DNA of 59,993 nucleotides from a virus: the IMG/VR virus record IMGVR_UViG_3300044630_000957, positions 1 to 59,993 of that record; one strand, 5' to 3'. Below the pieces are notes generated by a model. That model worked only from the letters and a program-made list of their open reading frames with translations, did no database searches and had not been told where the DNA came from. Below are positions 45,979 to 55,039 of the stretch, in pieces. The translations under genes were made by a program, and so were the position numbers. Every line of letters starts with the position of its first letter. Position 1 is the first letter of the stretch.

Positions 45979-47939
45979 GCGTCCTGTACCTCGATTTGGA
46001 AACCTTCTGCACCGTCAACATCAGGCACGGCGCGTATCGTTATGCCGAAGAGGCAGAGGTGATGCTTGTCGCCATTGCGAAAGACAACGATCCGGTGGAC
46101 GTCTGGGACACGCAGGACATGCCGAACTGGCGTGAGGCGCTGCGTGAGGCAGTTGAGGCTGCCGACACCGTCGTGATCCACAACAGCAACTTCGATCGCA
46201 CCGTCCTGCGCGAGCAGGGCGTCAACATCCCCGTCGAGAAGATCGTTGACACGATGGTGATGGCGCTACAGCACAGCCTGCCGGGCTCTCTGGGCCAGCT
46301 CTGCGACGCGTTAAACGTGCCGCAGGATAAAGCTAAAGACAAAGCAGGCAAAAAGCTGATACACTTATTCACCAAGCCGTGCCCCAAGAATTGGAAACTA
46401 CGGCGCGCAACACGGGAGACGCACCCCAATGACTGGACAGCCTTCATCGAATACGCCCGACTTGATGTGGACGCGATGCGAGACATACATGGACGCCTGC
46501 CGCATTGGAACGATAGTGATTATGAACGAAACCTTTGGCGGGTCGACCAGAGAATTAATGACCGTGGTATCGCCGTCGACCTCGATTTCGCGCGATCCGC
46601 TCTCCGAGCTTTTGACCGAGCTTCAAGAACTCTGGCCTCTCGTGCAGCCCATCTGACTGGCGGCAGCGTCACCTCGGCCACGCAGCGTCAGCGGCTGCTT
46701 GACCACTTCAAGGACACTCTGGACTTCGAGCCCGAAGACCTGACGCGCGCCACGCTTGGCAACCTGCTCGGTGGGAAGCTCGACCCGAAGGTGCGCGAGT
46801 TGCTGGAGATCCGGCAGCAGGCCGCCGCAACGTCACCGGCTAAGTACACTGTGCTGCTCAACGGCGCGTCACGCGACGGTCGCCTGCGCGGCCTGATCCA
46901 GTTCTGCGGCGCGGCGCGCACTGGGCGTGATGCTGGGCGGCTGTTTCAGCCCCAGAACCTGCCCCGATCGCCCGACTGGTTCGACGACGTCGTACAGGAG
47001 ACGACCGTGGCCGCGTTTAAGGCGGACTGCGAAGACATCATCTGGGACAACGTCAGCGAGCGTTGCGCCTTCGGCGTGCGCGGCGCGCTGGTCGCGCCTG
47101 TTGGCAAGAAGCTGGTCATCGCCGATCTGTCGAACATCGAAGGTCGCGTGCTGGCGTGGCTGGCGAACGAAGAATGGAAGATCAAGGCTTTCAAGGCCTA
47201 TGACAGCGGCGACGGGCACGACCTGTACAAGGTGACCGCTGGACGCATCCTCGACAAAGATCCGAGCGACATCACGAAGACCGAGCGGCAGCTCCAAGGC
47301 AAGGTGCCTGAGCTCGCTGGGGGCTATCAGGGCGGCGTCGGCGCGTACCGGAAGATGGGCGGCGCAGTCTTTGACGCGATGACCGACGAGGCCATACAAG
47401 AGATCGTCACGGCGTGGCGCAAGGCGCACCCGCGCACGCGCAGCCTGTGGTACGACATGGAGGCGGCTGCCCGCGAGGCGATCAACAATCTGGGCGAGAG
47501 CTTCGGCGTGCGCGGCCTGATTACGTTCGACGTCAAGGCGGACACGCAGGGCATCGCGTGGCTGCGCATGCGGCTGCCGAGCGGTCGCTACCTGTGCTAC
47601 CCGTCCCCAGAGGTGTCGGAGAGCGGCACCATCACGCACGAGGGCATGAACCAATACACCCGCAAGTGGGAGCGCCTCGACACCTACGGCGGCAAGCTGA
47701 CAGAGAACGCGGTGCAGGCGATCGCCCGCGACGTGTTCATGTCTGGCATGCTGCGCGCCGAGATCGACGGCTTCAACGTCTGCATCCGCGTCCATGACGA
47801 GCTCGTGTGCGAGACGCCGGACAACCCGACCTACACGAGTGATGGTCTGGCCGCGCTCATGTCGACCAACCCAAGCTGGTCTGGGGGACTGCCCTTGTCG
47901 GCGGCTGGGTTTGAGACGAAGAGGTATAGGAAGGAATGA
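45975..47939 (+). CDS. DNA polymerase, family A, with 3'-5' exonuclease
   Basis: 654 aa. Exo I YLDLETFC (Asp, Glu), Exo II VIHNSNFDR, Exo III EYARLDVDAM give a proofreading domain. The polymerase has motif A VIADLSNIEGRVLAW, the fingers region RQLQGKVPELAGGYQGGVGA (motif B) and motif C IRVHDELVCE. No 5'-3' exonuclease domain is present, as in other phage enzymes. It should copy phage DNA with the primase-helicase. The gene sits between HTH and VRR-NUC genes with ATGA overlaps. Confidence 0.93.
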   Translation: MSVLYLDLETFCTVNIRHGAYRYAEEAEVMLVAIAKDNDPVDVWDTQDMPNWREALREAVEAADTVVIHNSNFDRTVLREQGVNIPVEKIVDTMVMALQHSLPGSLGQLCDALNVPQDKAKDKAGKKLIHLFTKPCPKNWKLRRATRETHPNDWTAFIEYARLDVDAMRDIHGRLPHWNDSDYERNLWRVDQRINDRGIAVDLDFARSALRAFDRASRTLASRAAHLTGGSVTSATQRQRLLDHFKDTLDFEPEDLTRATLGNLLGGKLDPKVRELLEIRQQAAATSPAKYTVLLNGASRDGRLRGLIQFCGAARTGRDAGRLFQPQNLPRSPDWFDDVVQETTVAAFKADCEDIIWDNVSERCAFGVRGALVAPVGKKLVIADLSNIEGRVLAWLANEEWKIKAFKAYDSGDGHDLYKVTAGRILDKDPSDITKTERQLQGKVPELAGGYQGGVGAYRKMGGAVFDAMTDEAIQEIVTAWRKAHPRTRSLWYDMEAAAREAINNLGESFGVRGLITFDVKADTQGIAWLRMRLPSGRYLCYPSPEVSESGTITHEGMNQYTRKWERLDTYGGKLTENAVQAIARDVFMSGMLRAEIDGFNVCIRVHDELVCETPDNPTYTSDGLAALMSTNPSWSGGLPLSAAGFETKRYRKE

Positions 47940-48229
47940 CGCCCGCAGGACGCCTACAGGACCACCTCAAGCACGTCGTGCAGAAGAGTGGGGGTCAGTA
48001 CCGCAAGGTGCGCTGGGAGGGCCGTAGGGGCTGTCCAGACTGCTTTGTGTGGTGGACGTGGCCCAAGGCGGCCTTTATAGAGATCAAGGCGGACGCCGAT
48101 CGCGTCAGCGGGCACCAGCAGCGCGAGATCGAGCGCATGAGAAACGACGGTTTTCCGGTCTTTATCGCTCGGTCGATAGAAGAAATCGACGAAATAGTGA
48201 AAAAAGTGCAGAAGGGGGTTGCAACCTGA
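47936..48229 (+). CDS. VRR-NUC domain nuclease
   Basis: 97 aa. LQDHLKHVVQKSGGQYRKVR, GCPDCFVWWTWPKAAFIEIK and KADADRVSGHQQREIERMRN match the minimal VRR-NUC fold: G-x-PD and E-I-K are the catalytic PD-(D/E)XK residues. Stand-alone phage forms cut Holliday junctions or other branched DNA. It lies between the DNA polymerase and the SNF2 helicase, the usual order. Confidence 0.88.
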   Translation: MTPAGRLQDHLKHVVQKSGGQYRKVRWEGRRGCPDCFVWWTWPKAAFIEIKADADRVSGHQQREIERMRNDGFPVFIARSIEEIDEIVKKVQKGVAT

Positions 48230-48253
48230 CGTTGCATATGCCACTAGAGTGCA
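48219..48253 (+). promoter_or_regulatory. Early promoter/operator P4
   Basis: TTGCAA (48219) and a dyad TGCAAC-N5-GTTGCA (48220-48236): both half-sites differ from P1-P3 by matched changes, so symmetry is kept. ATCAGCAAC starts at 48253, one base closer than in the other three, and the -10 (CACTAG or nearby) is poor. It starts inside the end of the VRR-NUC gene and leads to the last early unit. Confidence 0.68.
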
Positions 48254-48277
48254 TCAGCAACGAAGGAGTACAATACC

Positions 48278-48442
48278 ATGAAGACCACCGCATATATTTA
48301 TGAGCACATCGAAGGTTCCAACTGGCGTTTGATAGAAAAACGCACAGCCTCGCTTTGGTTGCTTCGCGCCTACGTTAAGGCGCTAACGAACCGCTATGAC
48401 GAGCCATACAAACTCGAAATCGTTTCAGGAGGCGCAGCATGA
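48278..48442 (+). CDS. Small protein, 54 aa
   Basis: MKTTAYIYEHIEGSNWRLIE, then LWLLRAYVKALTNRYDEPYK and LEIVSGGAA. GGAG upstream and directly behind P4. ATGA overlap with the next gene. Short beta/helix protein; unrecognised. Confidence 0.65.
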   Translation: MKTTAYIYEHIEGSNWRLIEKRTASLWLLRAYVKALTNRYDEPYKLEIVSGGAA

Positions 48443-48594
48443 AGACCAAGAAACGCACACAAGCAGAACTCAAAGCTATGGCATACAGCATAGCCGACGA
48501 AGTCGAGACCCGCGCCGAAGCAATCTGGCAACGCGCACCGAAGCTCACGTACGAGCAATGCCAGAGTTTGGCGCTATTGCAGATGTTGAAATGA
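48439..48594 (+). CDS. Small helical protein, 51 aa
   Basis: MKTKKRTQAELKAMAYSIAD, then EVETRAEAIWQRAPKLTYEQ and SLALLQMLK. ATGA overlaps with both neighbours. Basic N-terminus, helical. Unrecognised. Confidence 0.65.
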   Translation: MKTKKRTQAELKAMAYSIADEVETRAEAIWQRAPKLTYEQCQSLALLQMLK

Positions 48595-49949
48595 CCTTCA
48601 AGCCACACGACTATCAGGAAGAGGCCCTCGCGCACCTATACAAGGAGCGCAGGGCAGCCCTGTGGATGCCGATGGGCGGCGGGAAGACCGTAACCACCCT
48701 GACGGCTCTGGAGGCCCTGTCCGTGGTCGAGGAGGTCTATCCGGCCCTTGTGCTTGCCCCGCTGCGCGTTGCGCGCACGACGTGGCCTGACGAGGTCGAG
48801 AAGTGGCCTCACCTGTCGCACCTGCGCGTCAGCGCCATTACAGGGACGCCGAAGCAGCGTGAGCGTGCGTTGGCCAAGAAGGCCGACATCTACACGACCA
48901 ACTATGACAACCTTGTCTGGCTGCGCAAAGAGCTGGGCGACGCGTGGCCCTTCAAGACCGTGATTGCGGACGAGTTCACTCGGCTGAAGTCCTTCCGCTT
49001 GCGGCAGGGCGGATCTCGCGCCCGCGCCTTGGGCGAGGTGGCGCACACGCACGTCAGCCGCTTCATCGGTCTGACAGGCACGCCCGCGCCAAACGGCGTC
49101 AAGGATCTGTGGGGCCAGATCTGGTTCCTCGATCAGGGCGAGCGTCTGGGCCGCACATTCAGTGCCTTCGAGCAGCGCTGGTTCCGCAAGGGGTATGACG
49201 GCTACAGCCTCATGCCTTACGATCACACGCAGACCGAAGTGGAGGAGAGGCTCAAGGACATCTGCCTGACCGTGCGCGGTCTGCCAGTCGACGAGCCTAT
49301 TACCAACCCGATCTACGTTGAGATGCCGCCCATGGCGCGCAAGGTCTATGTCGATATGGAAACCGAGATGTTCGCCGTCCTGAACGACGAAGGCGTTGAG
49401 GCGGCCAACGCGGCTGTGCGGACGCAGAAGTGCTTGCAGCTCGCCAACGGCGCGATGTATATTGATGACGAGGGAAACTGGGAGGCGGTTCATGATGCCA
49501 AGCTGGACGCGCTGGATAGTATCATTGAGGAGGCTAACGGCGCGCCTGTGCTGGTGGCCTACAATTTCAAACACGACTTGGCCCGGCTACAGAAGCGTTA
49601 CCCTAAAGGCCGCGTCTTGGACACTGACCCTGACACGATCCGGCAGTGGAACCGAGGGGAAATTGAGTTACTATTCGCTCACCCTGCGTCGGCGGGACAC
49701 GGCCTCAACCTCGCGGACGGCGGCAACATCCTCGCGTTCTTCGGGGTCAACTGGAACTTAGAAGAGCACATGCAGATCATCGAGCGCATAGGGCCGATGC
49801 GGCAGAAGCAGGCGGGCTATGATCGCCCTGTCTTCATCTACCCGATCCTCGTCCGCAACACGGTCGACAACCTTGTTATGTACCGCCTCACGTCGAAGAA
49901 GAGCGTGCAGGAGGTTCTATTGGAAGCGTTAAAAAGGAAAAAGAAATGA
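48591..49949 (+). CDS. SNF2-family DNA helicase/translocase
   Basis: 452 aa; the start MTFKPHDYQEEALAHLYKER overlaps the previous stop, and a longer in-frame start is rejected. Motif I MPMGGGKTVTTL, Ia LAPLRVARTTWPDEVEKWPH, II VIADEFTRLKS (DExx type), III LTGTPAPNGVKDLWGQIWFL, V PASAGHGLNLADGGN and VI MQIIERIGPMRQKQAG are all present. Superfamily 2 ATPase moving on duplex DNA. In phages it accompanies VRR-NUC and may act in recombination-dependent replication or branch processing. Confidence 0.9.
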   Translation: MTFKPHDYQEEALAHLYKERRAALWMPMGGGKTVTTLTALEALSVVEEVYPALVLAPLRVARTTWPDEVEKWPHLSHLRVSAITGTPKQRERALAKKADIYTTNYDNLVWLRKELGDAWPFKTVIADEFTRLKSFRLRQGGSRARALGEVAHTHVSRFIGLTGTPAPNGVKDLWGQIWFLDQGERLGRTFSAFEQRWFRKGYDGYSLMPYDHTQTEVEERLKDICLTVRGLPVDEPITNPIYVEMPPMARKVYVDMETEMFAVLNDEGVEAANAAVRTQKCLQLANGAMYIDDEGNWEAVHDAKLDALDSIIEEANGAPVLVAYNFKHDLARLQKRYPKGRVLDTDPDTIRQWNRGEIELLFAHPASAGHGLNLADGGNILAFFGVNWNLEEHMQIIERIGPMRQKQAGYDRPVFIYPILVRNTVDNLVMYRLTSKKSVQEVLLEALKRKKK

Positions 49950-50326
49950 GCAAGAGCTTTATATGCAGCACATGCAGCGTTGAGCACGACACGATGCCAA
50001 GGGCGGAGGCCTGCTTCCAGTCGCATGAGGAGGCGGCTAAGGTGCCAGAGCCGAAGGCCGCCGAGCTGCTGGGCCGCGCTGCGGCGCACATGCACAATCG
50101 AGCGTCGACCTATGACGAGCCAGAGGGCGAGCGGTCGATGGGTAAGATCGTGACGGCCTTCAACGCCATCACAGGGCGCGACCTGACCGAGAGCGAGGGC
50201 TGGATGTTCATGCAGCAGGTCAAGCTCGTGCGGCTGTTTACGCGCAGCGAGTACCACGCCGACAGCGCCGAGGATAACATAGCCTATGCCGCGTTGCTGG
50301 CCGAAGCGAAGGGAGACGGGCGTTGA
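49946..50326 (+). CDS. DUF6378-like protein
   Basis: 126 aa. An N-terminal CxxC pair (FICSTCSVEHDTMPRAEACF) looks like a small zinc finger. The C-terminal domain, HNRASTYDEPEGERSMGKIV and AFNAITGRDLTESEGWMFMQ then VKLVRLFT, fits DUF6378, a helical MazG-adjacent phage family. ATGA overlaps with both neighbours. Possibly nucleotide-related; unproven. Confidence 0.7.
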   Translation: MSKSFICSTCSVEHDTMPRAEACFQSHEEAAKVPEPKAAELLGRAAAHMHNRASTYDEPEGERSMGKIVTAFNAITGRDLTESEGWMFMQQVKLVRLFTRSEYHADSAEDNIAYAALLAEAKGDGR

Positions 50327-50535
50327 TGCTTACCTTAATGGACCCCGAAAACTGCCCAGACACGGACATGTATCGCGAGCTGCTGTGGTTCGAGACCGTG
50401 TGCCGTATCAAGCGCATCAGGCGCACGACAGAAGAAGAGGTGCGTTCGTTCCTGCGGGACGAGCGGGGACGCCCCGACTTAGCCGAGGCGTTCTCTACTT
50501 CTTATCTTTTTCCAGAAGACCCTCAAGAAACCTGA
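50326..50535 (+). CDS. Last early gene, 69 aa
   Basis: MLTLMDPENCPDTDMYRELL, then WFETVCRIKRIRRTTEEEVR and YLFPEDPQET. TGATG junction with the upstream gene. Its last 41 bases overlap, tail to tail, the end of the minus-strand 712-aa ejection-type gene. No motif recognised. Confidence 0.65.
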   Translation: MLTLMDPENCPDTDMYRELLWFETVCRIKRIRRTTEEEVRSFLRDERGRPDLAEAFSTSYLFPEDPQET

Positions 50536-52633
50536 GCGTATCGTAGTCAAGGACGCCGCCTTGTGGCTTCATTTGCATGGCGCGCAAAGGTGACTTCGTG
50601 CCGGGCTGAACGCCTACAGGAAAGTCAAACGGGGTCTCGTAGTTAAGGGCCGCCATGACGTCGGGGGACAACCCAAGAGCGCCAATGTTTTCCTTCAGTC
50701 TCCCCACACCACGACCGGGGATCGAGTAATTGTAGGACGCGTGGGACGAGGGTGACGCGCCGAACCTTGGGTCGATGATGCCGACATTGCGGAGTGTTGT
50801 CAGCGGAGTGTTCATTTGGTCGAGGTCGGTTGCGGCGTAAACTGCCTCGCCGCCGCCAAGACCGCCGCGATTACGGTATTTGTCCATTACTGTGTTCAAA
50901 GCGCCGCGCGCCTTGCCGGTGACGGTCATGAACATCTCAGCGCTGTCGGGGTCTTCAAACCCACGCCAGTTTGGTAGGATGCTTTTAATTTCGGATGCAA
51001 GCGCATTGCGATCCGCGCCATCCAACGCCGCATCGGCGTAGCTGTATTGGATGCCGCGCGGCATGTGCGAAAACTTAACCGCGTTTGGCCCCATCGTCCA
51101 CGGCATGTACAGAACGTCTTTGCCTGTCATTTGCTGTAACTGATCCGCCAACTCTACATGCCGTTCGGCGGGGCCGCGCTCGGACGCCCAGACGGAGCCG
51201 GGGTTGTCGAACATGTAGTCTTGGCCCCCACGGCGACTGAACGGAACGCGGAACCTTACATCGTTGATCGCGGTAATGTCATCGCCCGCCGCCGCAAGGT
51301 CCGACATAGACGTGATGTACGGGTGGCCTTCGTAGTCGAATATGCTGACCTCTGGCGCGGGATCGGTAACACGCGGAGCCAGTTCTACTTTAAGGTCGGC
51401 AATCTTGCCCAGTTCGCCTTTACGGCTCTCTATGCGAGGGTCTACGGCCACATCCGCCGGGCGCACGGAGTAAGGACGAGGGGCTGGCATACTCGCGTTT
51501 GGAATGTCAGAGCCAGCTATGCCTTGCGCAGCCGCGCGCCACTCTGACAGCGGCGCGTCTGAAGGTATCATGCCTTCAAGCCTGCGAGCCACGTCGGAAC
51601 CGAACTCAAGCGCGACTTCGTGGATTGGGTTTGCGATGCCCTTAACAACGGGTTTTGCTTTGGGTGCCGTCTTTGTCTTGGCGGCAAACTTGTCCAGATA
51701 TGCTTGGTACATGTCTTGCCCGGTTTCCGCTATGGTGTGAACCTCGTGCGGGGCGGGCTTCCATCCCTCGGCGATTTTTTCTCCATAACCACTCATTTTA
51801 ACCTGCGCGCTTTTAGGGACGAGATAAACAACGTCATCCTTTCTGGGTAAGAAACGACTTTGCATAATATCCCGTGGTTCGCCGCCACGCCATACATTCA
51901 TCAAGTTCATGCCCGCGCCGGGTCTGAACCCTTCGGTTTTAATTTTTTCCGCGACTTCCCCGGCTTTTTTTCCACGATTGCGGAGATCGATGTGCTGCAA
52001 ATAGTTCCGCTCAAACTGCTTCTCAGTGAGAGGCTTTTCTGCCTTCGGCGTAACCGCCATTTCCGAGGTCTTCGCCGCACCTTTAATGGCTGTCTTCTCT
52101 GCGGCCTTAATCGCATTGCGGACAGCAACCCCTGCGGGCCGCCCAATGATAGGCAGCGCGGACAGCACGGCGGTTCCCGCCATCGCCTCCATCGCCTCTG
52201 CCTCGTCCTTGCGGCCCTGCGCGCGCAGCTTGCGCGCGGTCTCGCGGACGTCGCCGAAATCACGAATGCCTGCGGGTATAGATGCGATGGCGTCTTCGAT
52301 AAACGCGTTCGGGTTTTCCACAGCCGCGTCGATCGTGGATTTAGCGAGGCCCTTGACGTCACGCGCCACGCTTGAGGGCGACGACGACTTGATGTAGTTC
52401 ACCACGCGGCCCGGTATCGACGCAATCCCGCTGCCGAGTTTGTCTACGTTCGCCATTGCCGCTTCATTGGCGCGGCGTCTCTCGGCCTGCTTCGCCTCAA
52501 AGCGACGCTTCTGAGTTGCCTTCGGGCTTTGCTTGCGCACGGCAAGAGGTTTTGCCGACGGGTCAGGCACGACCACGTACCGACCCAACTCGTCGTCAAA
52601 TACTTCAAGCCCAAACGTGTCGCCAGCAGCCAT
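50495..52633 (-). CDS. Large ejection-type protein with polyvalent-protein-like C-terminal domain (712 aa)
   Basis: Start MAAGDTFGLEVFDDELGRYV with GAGGAG upstream. Basic N-terminal helices, then a hydrophobic part (AVLSALPIIGRPAGVAVRNA). Residues about 205-310 (IDLRNRGKKAGEVAEKIKTE, GGEPRDIMQSRFLPRKDDVV, YLVPKSAQVKMSGYGEKIAE) form a domain seen beside toxins/ADP-ribosyltransferase-like folds in phage proteins. Residues about 430-700 (FDYEGHPYITSMSDLAAAGD, GGQDYMFDNPGSVWASERGP, GGLGGGEAVYAATDLDQMNT) recall large polyvalent protein-associated domains injected with DNA. The assignments are tentative. Confidence 0.6.
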   Translation of the reverse strand: MAAGDTFGLEVFDDELGRYVVVPDPSAKPLAVRKQSPKATQKRRFEAKQAERRRANEAAMANVDKLGSGIASIPGRVVNYIKSSSPSSVARDVKGLAKSTIDAAVENPNAFIEDAIASIPAGIRDFGDVRETARKLRAQGRKDEAEAMEAMAGTAVLSALPIIGRPAGVAVRNAIKAAEKTAIKGAAKTSEMAVTPKAEKPLTEKQFERNYLQHIDLRNRGKKAGEVAEKIKTEGFRPGAGMNLMNVWRGGEPRDIMQSRFLPRKDDVVYLVPKSAQVKMSGYGEKIAEGWKPAPHEVHTIAETGQDMYQAYLDKFAAKTKTAPKAKPVVKGIANPIHEVALEFGSDVARRLEGMIPSDAPLSEWRAAAQGIAGSDIPNASMPAPRPYSVRPADVAVDPRIESRKGELGKIADLKVELAPRVTDPAPEVSIFDYEGHPYITSMSDLAAAGDDITAINDVRFRVPFSRRGGQDYMFDNPGSVWASERGPAERHVELADQLQQMTGKDVLYMPWTMGPNAVKFSHMPRGIQYSYADAALDGADRNALASEIKSILPNWRGFEDPDSAEMFMTVTGKARGALNTVMDKYRNRGGLGGGEAVYAATDLDQMNTPLTTLRNVGIIDPRFGASPSSHASYNYSIPGRGVGRLKENIGALGLSPDVMAALNYETPFDFPVGVQPGTKSPLRAMQMKPQGGVLDYDTLRFLEGLLEKDKK

Positions 52634-52648
52634 TAACGTAAACTCCTC

Positions 52649-55039
52649 TTAGCGGCGCATGCCGTAGTGTCGTGCCAGATCGGCGATGGATGCCATGCCG
52701 CCGTTGCGGAACGCCTGCACCGTGCCGCCACGGTACATGTTCCGCATGGGTGCCGCTGTTGCGTCGTCAACGACCACATATTCGCCCAACTCAGGATCGA
52801 AGGACGCGATCTCCACGTCCGCTTCGTAGTCGCCGCCGGGCATCGTAGATAGGCCGCTGAGGTCTTCTTCGGTGAGCGACGGGACAACCACTTCGAAGTC
52901 ATCTGAAAGCTGGCCGCGAGTGTCTTCAGGCGGCGGGGCAATCGTCGATGCGGCGGCAACGCCACCCTTCGTGACGCGGCGCTCAAGCGCCCGATCAGCC
53001 GCTTGCTGAACCGGAGCAGCCGCCTCAAGACGTGTCAACACCTCTTCAAGTTCTTCGGGGCTGCTGGCTTTAAGCATGCGCGCCAACTGTGTGTACGTCG
53101 CCCGCGACACGTTAGCGTTCCGCATGTTAGACAGCAAACGTGCAGTTCTGTTGATGATGTTGCCCGGCGTGGGGTTGACAAAGAGGTCAACAGCGTTTTC
53201 GATGTTGCCGCCCGCAATCTGGTTTTGGATGTCTTCACGTTCAGCAAGTCGGCGGAATGACGCGCTGTTGCCGGTGGCTTGACCGATGTCGTTAAACAAC
53301 TGTTCTTCGCGCCGTAAAGCCGCTTCGAACACTTGAAACTCGCCGGGGTCCATGACCGCTTCAAACTTTTTCAAGGAGTTTTCCTTGAGGAGAGTGTTGG
53401 CGAAGTTTTGACGCCTACCTGTATCCTCAAAACCCTTCAGAACTTGCTGCATAAAGCCAGTCTTGAAGGCCTGCTGTTCGCCCGGAGAGTAATCCTTCAT
53501 AAACTTGCCAAACTGCTGCCAGCGCAAGCCACCAGAGTTTTTGCCCTGTTCGAGGGCTTCCTTAATTTCGATGTCGCCCTTGTATTGCTGACGCGCGGCC
53601 TTGAACTCCTTCGGGCCGATGGCATCAAGCCGCTCTACAAAGGCGTCGCGCAAACCGCGCAGGGACGTAGCTTGGCCGCCCTGACCGCTGGCGTAGAGCG
53701 AGTTAATTTTGCGGTCGAGCGCAATCTTAACCTGATTAAGGGTGCCCATGTCTGGTGCCATTTTGCCGGTAGGCGAGAGACCAATAACCGAGCCTTCCGC
53801 GTCCATGATTGGGTCGAAGACTTCACGCAGTTTGAACTGCGACGGGTCTTGCCCTTTAAGAAGTGCTTCTTGTTGCTGCAAGCGCGAGTTTTGAAGCGCG
53901 TCTATGTACGCCGAGCGGATTGCAGGATCGTCCAGAACCTGCATGATACGCGGATCGCGGACCTCCACGTTCTGCCAGCCTGAGCCATAATTCCTCTCGG
54001 CGTTGTCGCGCAGCGTTTTGAGGACGCTCTCCTCCGACGCAAAATAATCTGGCGTCGGCACCGCCTCTTTCGCAAGGGCTTTGACGCGCTGCGGGGCACC
54101 GGACTGCACGTTGAACAGTCGGCGGACGAGATCGGCTTGTTCGCCGCTTGGTGTATTAACCACGTTTTCAGTAAGACGGCTAAGTTCTGGCGATAGCCCG
54201 CCAAGGGGCAAGTTGTCTATGCCATACGTCTTTGCCAGTTCGGCCAATTCGGCAATTTTTGCGTTGTCCAAACCGCCTTCGGCGATGCGGCGGCTGATGA
54301 TGCCCGCTGCGCGGCGGGCTGCCTCTTCGTCGCCCATCTCCGTGCCACGCGCAGATAATACGCCGCGACCAAACTTGACCGCCTCGCCAACGCCGTACCC
54401 CGCAGCACCCAATGGAACGCCGAGGGCACCACCGATAACAGCTTTGCCCGCGCTGTCCACAAACCCTTCGCCCGAACCGAAACCCGCAGTGCCGCCAGCA
54501 ACTGCGCCCGTAGCGGCAGCTCTGGCGAGAGGTGATGATAATTTGCTAATCCCTGTACCGGCTTGGATTGCCCGTCCGGCGACGTTAACACCGGGGACGA
54601 ACATGGTTCCGATGCCACCTGTGATATTCAGAGCGGGGCCAAGGACGGGATACGCCTCGTTGAACTTGGCGCGCTCAAGCCGGATTTCGTTGACCAGCTC
54701 ATCGTAACTCTTGTCTGAGAACGCGGCGCGAGCAGCCGCCTCAGCTTCGTCGCTGAACTCAAACGCCGCGCCGCCCGCCAATTCGCGGAGGCCGCCAGCG
54801 ACCGTCTCACCCGCCGTAAGTTCGGGAGGCTCAATCTCAATCTGAGGCGCAACATCGGCAGTACCGCCGCCCGGTGCCTCATATACCCGAACCAACTGCT
54901 CCAACTCTTCGTCATTAAGCGTGTCAAGCTGCGCGGCAGTGTTTTCGTGCTGCTGGATGAGGTAGGCAAGCTCCTCGTCCGACATCCGGTCGATGGAGGA
55001 GTATCTGTTGGGCGTAGCATTTTGGCCGGTGTTTATCAC
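52649..55039 (-). CDS. Internal virion / ejection protein, 796 aa
   Basis: An N-terminal helix pair (MSDEELAYLIQQHENTAAQL, LNDEELEQLVRVYEA), then a hydrophobic Gly/Ala stretch at about 125-210 (NITGGIGTMFVPGVNVAGRA; VIGGALGVPLGAAGYGVGEA) suited to crossing a membrane, and a long helical body (LQNSRLQQQEALLKGQDPSQ; FVERLDAIGPKEFKAARQQY). The C-terminus has FDPELGEYVVVDDATAAPMR and a GGTVQAFRNGGMASIADLAR tail. Size, composition and place match proteins ejected into the host to build a trans-envelope channel. ATGA overlap upstream. Confidence 0.7.
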   Translation of the reverse strand: MINTGQNATPNRYSSIDRMSDEELAYLIQQHENTAAQLDTLNDEELEQLVRVYEAPGGGTADVAPQIEIEPPELTAGETVAGGLRELAGGAAFEFSDEAEAAARAAFSDKSYDELVNEIRLERAKFNEAYPVLGPALNITGGIGTMFVPGVNVAGRAIQAGTGISKLSSPLARAAATGAVAGGTAGFGSGEGFVDSAGKAVIGGALGVPLGAAGYGVGEAVKFGRGVLSARGTEMGDEEAARRAAGIISRRIAEGGLDNAKIAELAELAKTYGIDNLPLGGLSPELSRLTENVVNTPSGEQADLVRRLFNVQSGAPQRVKALAKEAVPTPDYFASEESVLKTLRDNAERNYGSGWQNVEVRDPRIMQVLDDPAIRSAYIDALQNSRLQQQEALLKGQDPSQFKLREVFDPIMDAEGSVIGLSPTGKMAPDMGTLNQVKIALDRKINSLYASGQGGQATSLRGLRDAFVERLDAIGPKEFKAARQQYKGDIEIKEALEQGKNSGGLRWQQFGKFMKDYSPGEQQAFKTGFMQQVLKGFEDTGRRQNFANTLLKENSLKKFEAVMDPGEFQVFEAALRREEQLFNDIGQATGNSASFRRLAEREDIQNQIAGGNIENAVDLFVNPTPGNIINRTARLLSNMRNANVSRATYTQLARMLKASSPEELEEVLTRLEAAAPVQQAADRALERRVTKGGVAAASTIAPPPEDTRGQLSDDFEVVVPSLTEEDLSGLSTMPGGDYEADVEIASFDPELGEYVVVDDATAAPMRNMYRGGTVQAFRNGGMASIADLARHYGMRR

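Noticed and set aside
46869-47795. Minus-strand frame of 308 codons in the DNA polymerase gene
   Set aside because: Antisense of the polymerase domain, whose motifs A, B and C are intact on the plus strand.
48636-49574. Minus-strand frame of 312 codons in the helicase gene
   Set aside because: Antisense of a gene with all SNF2 motifs; no start signal.
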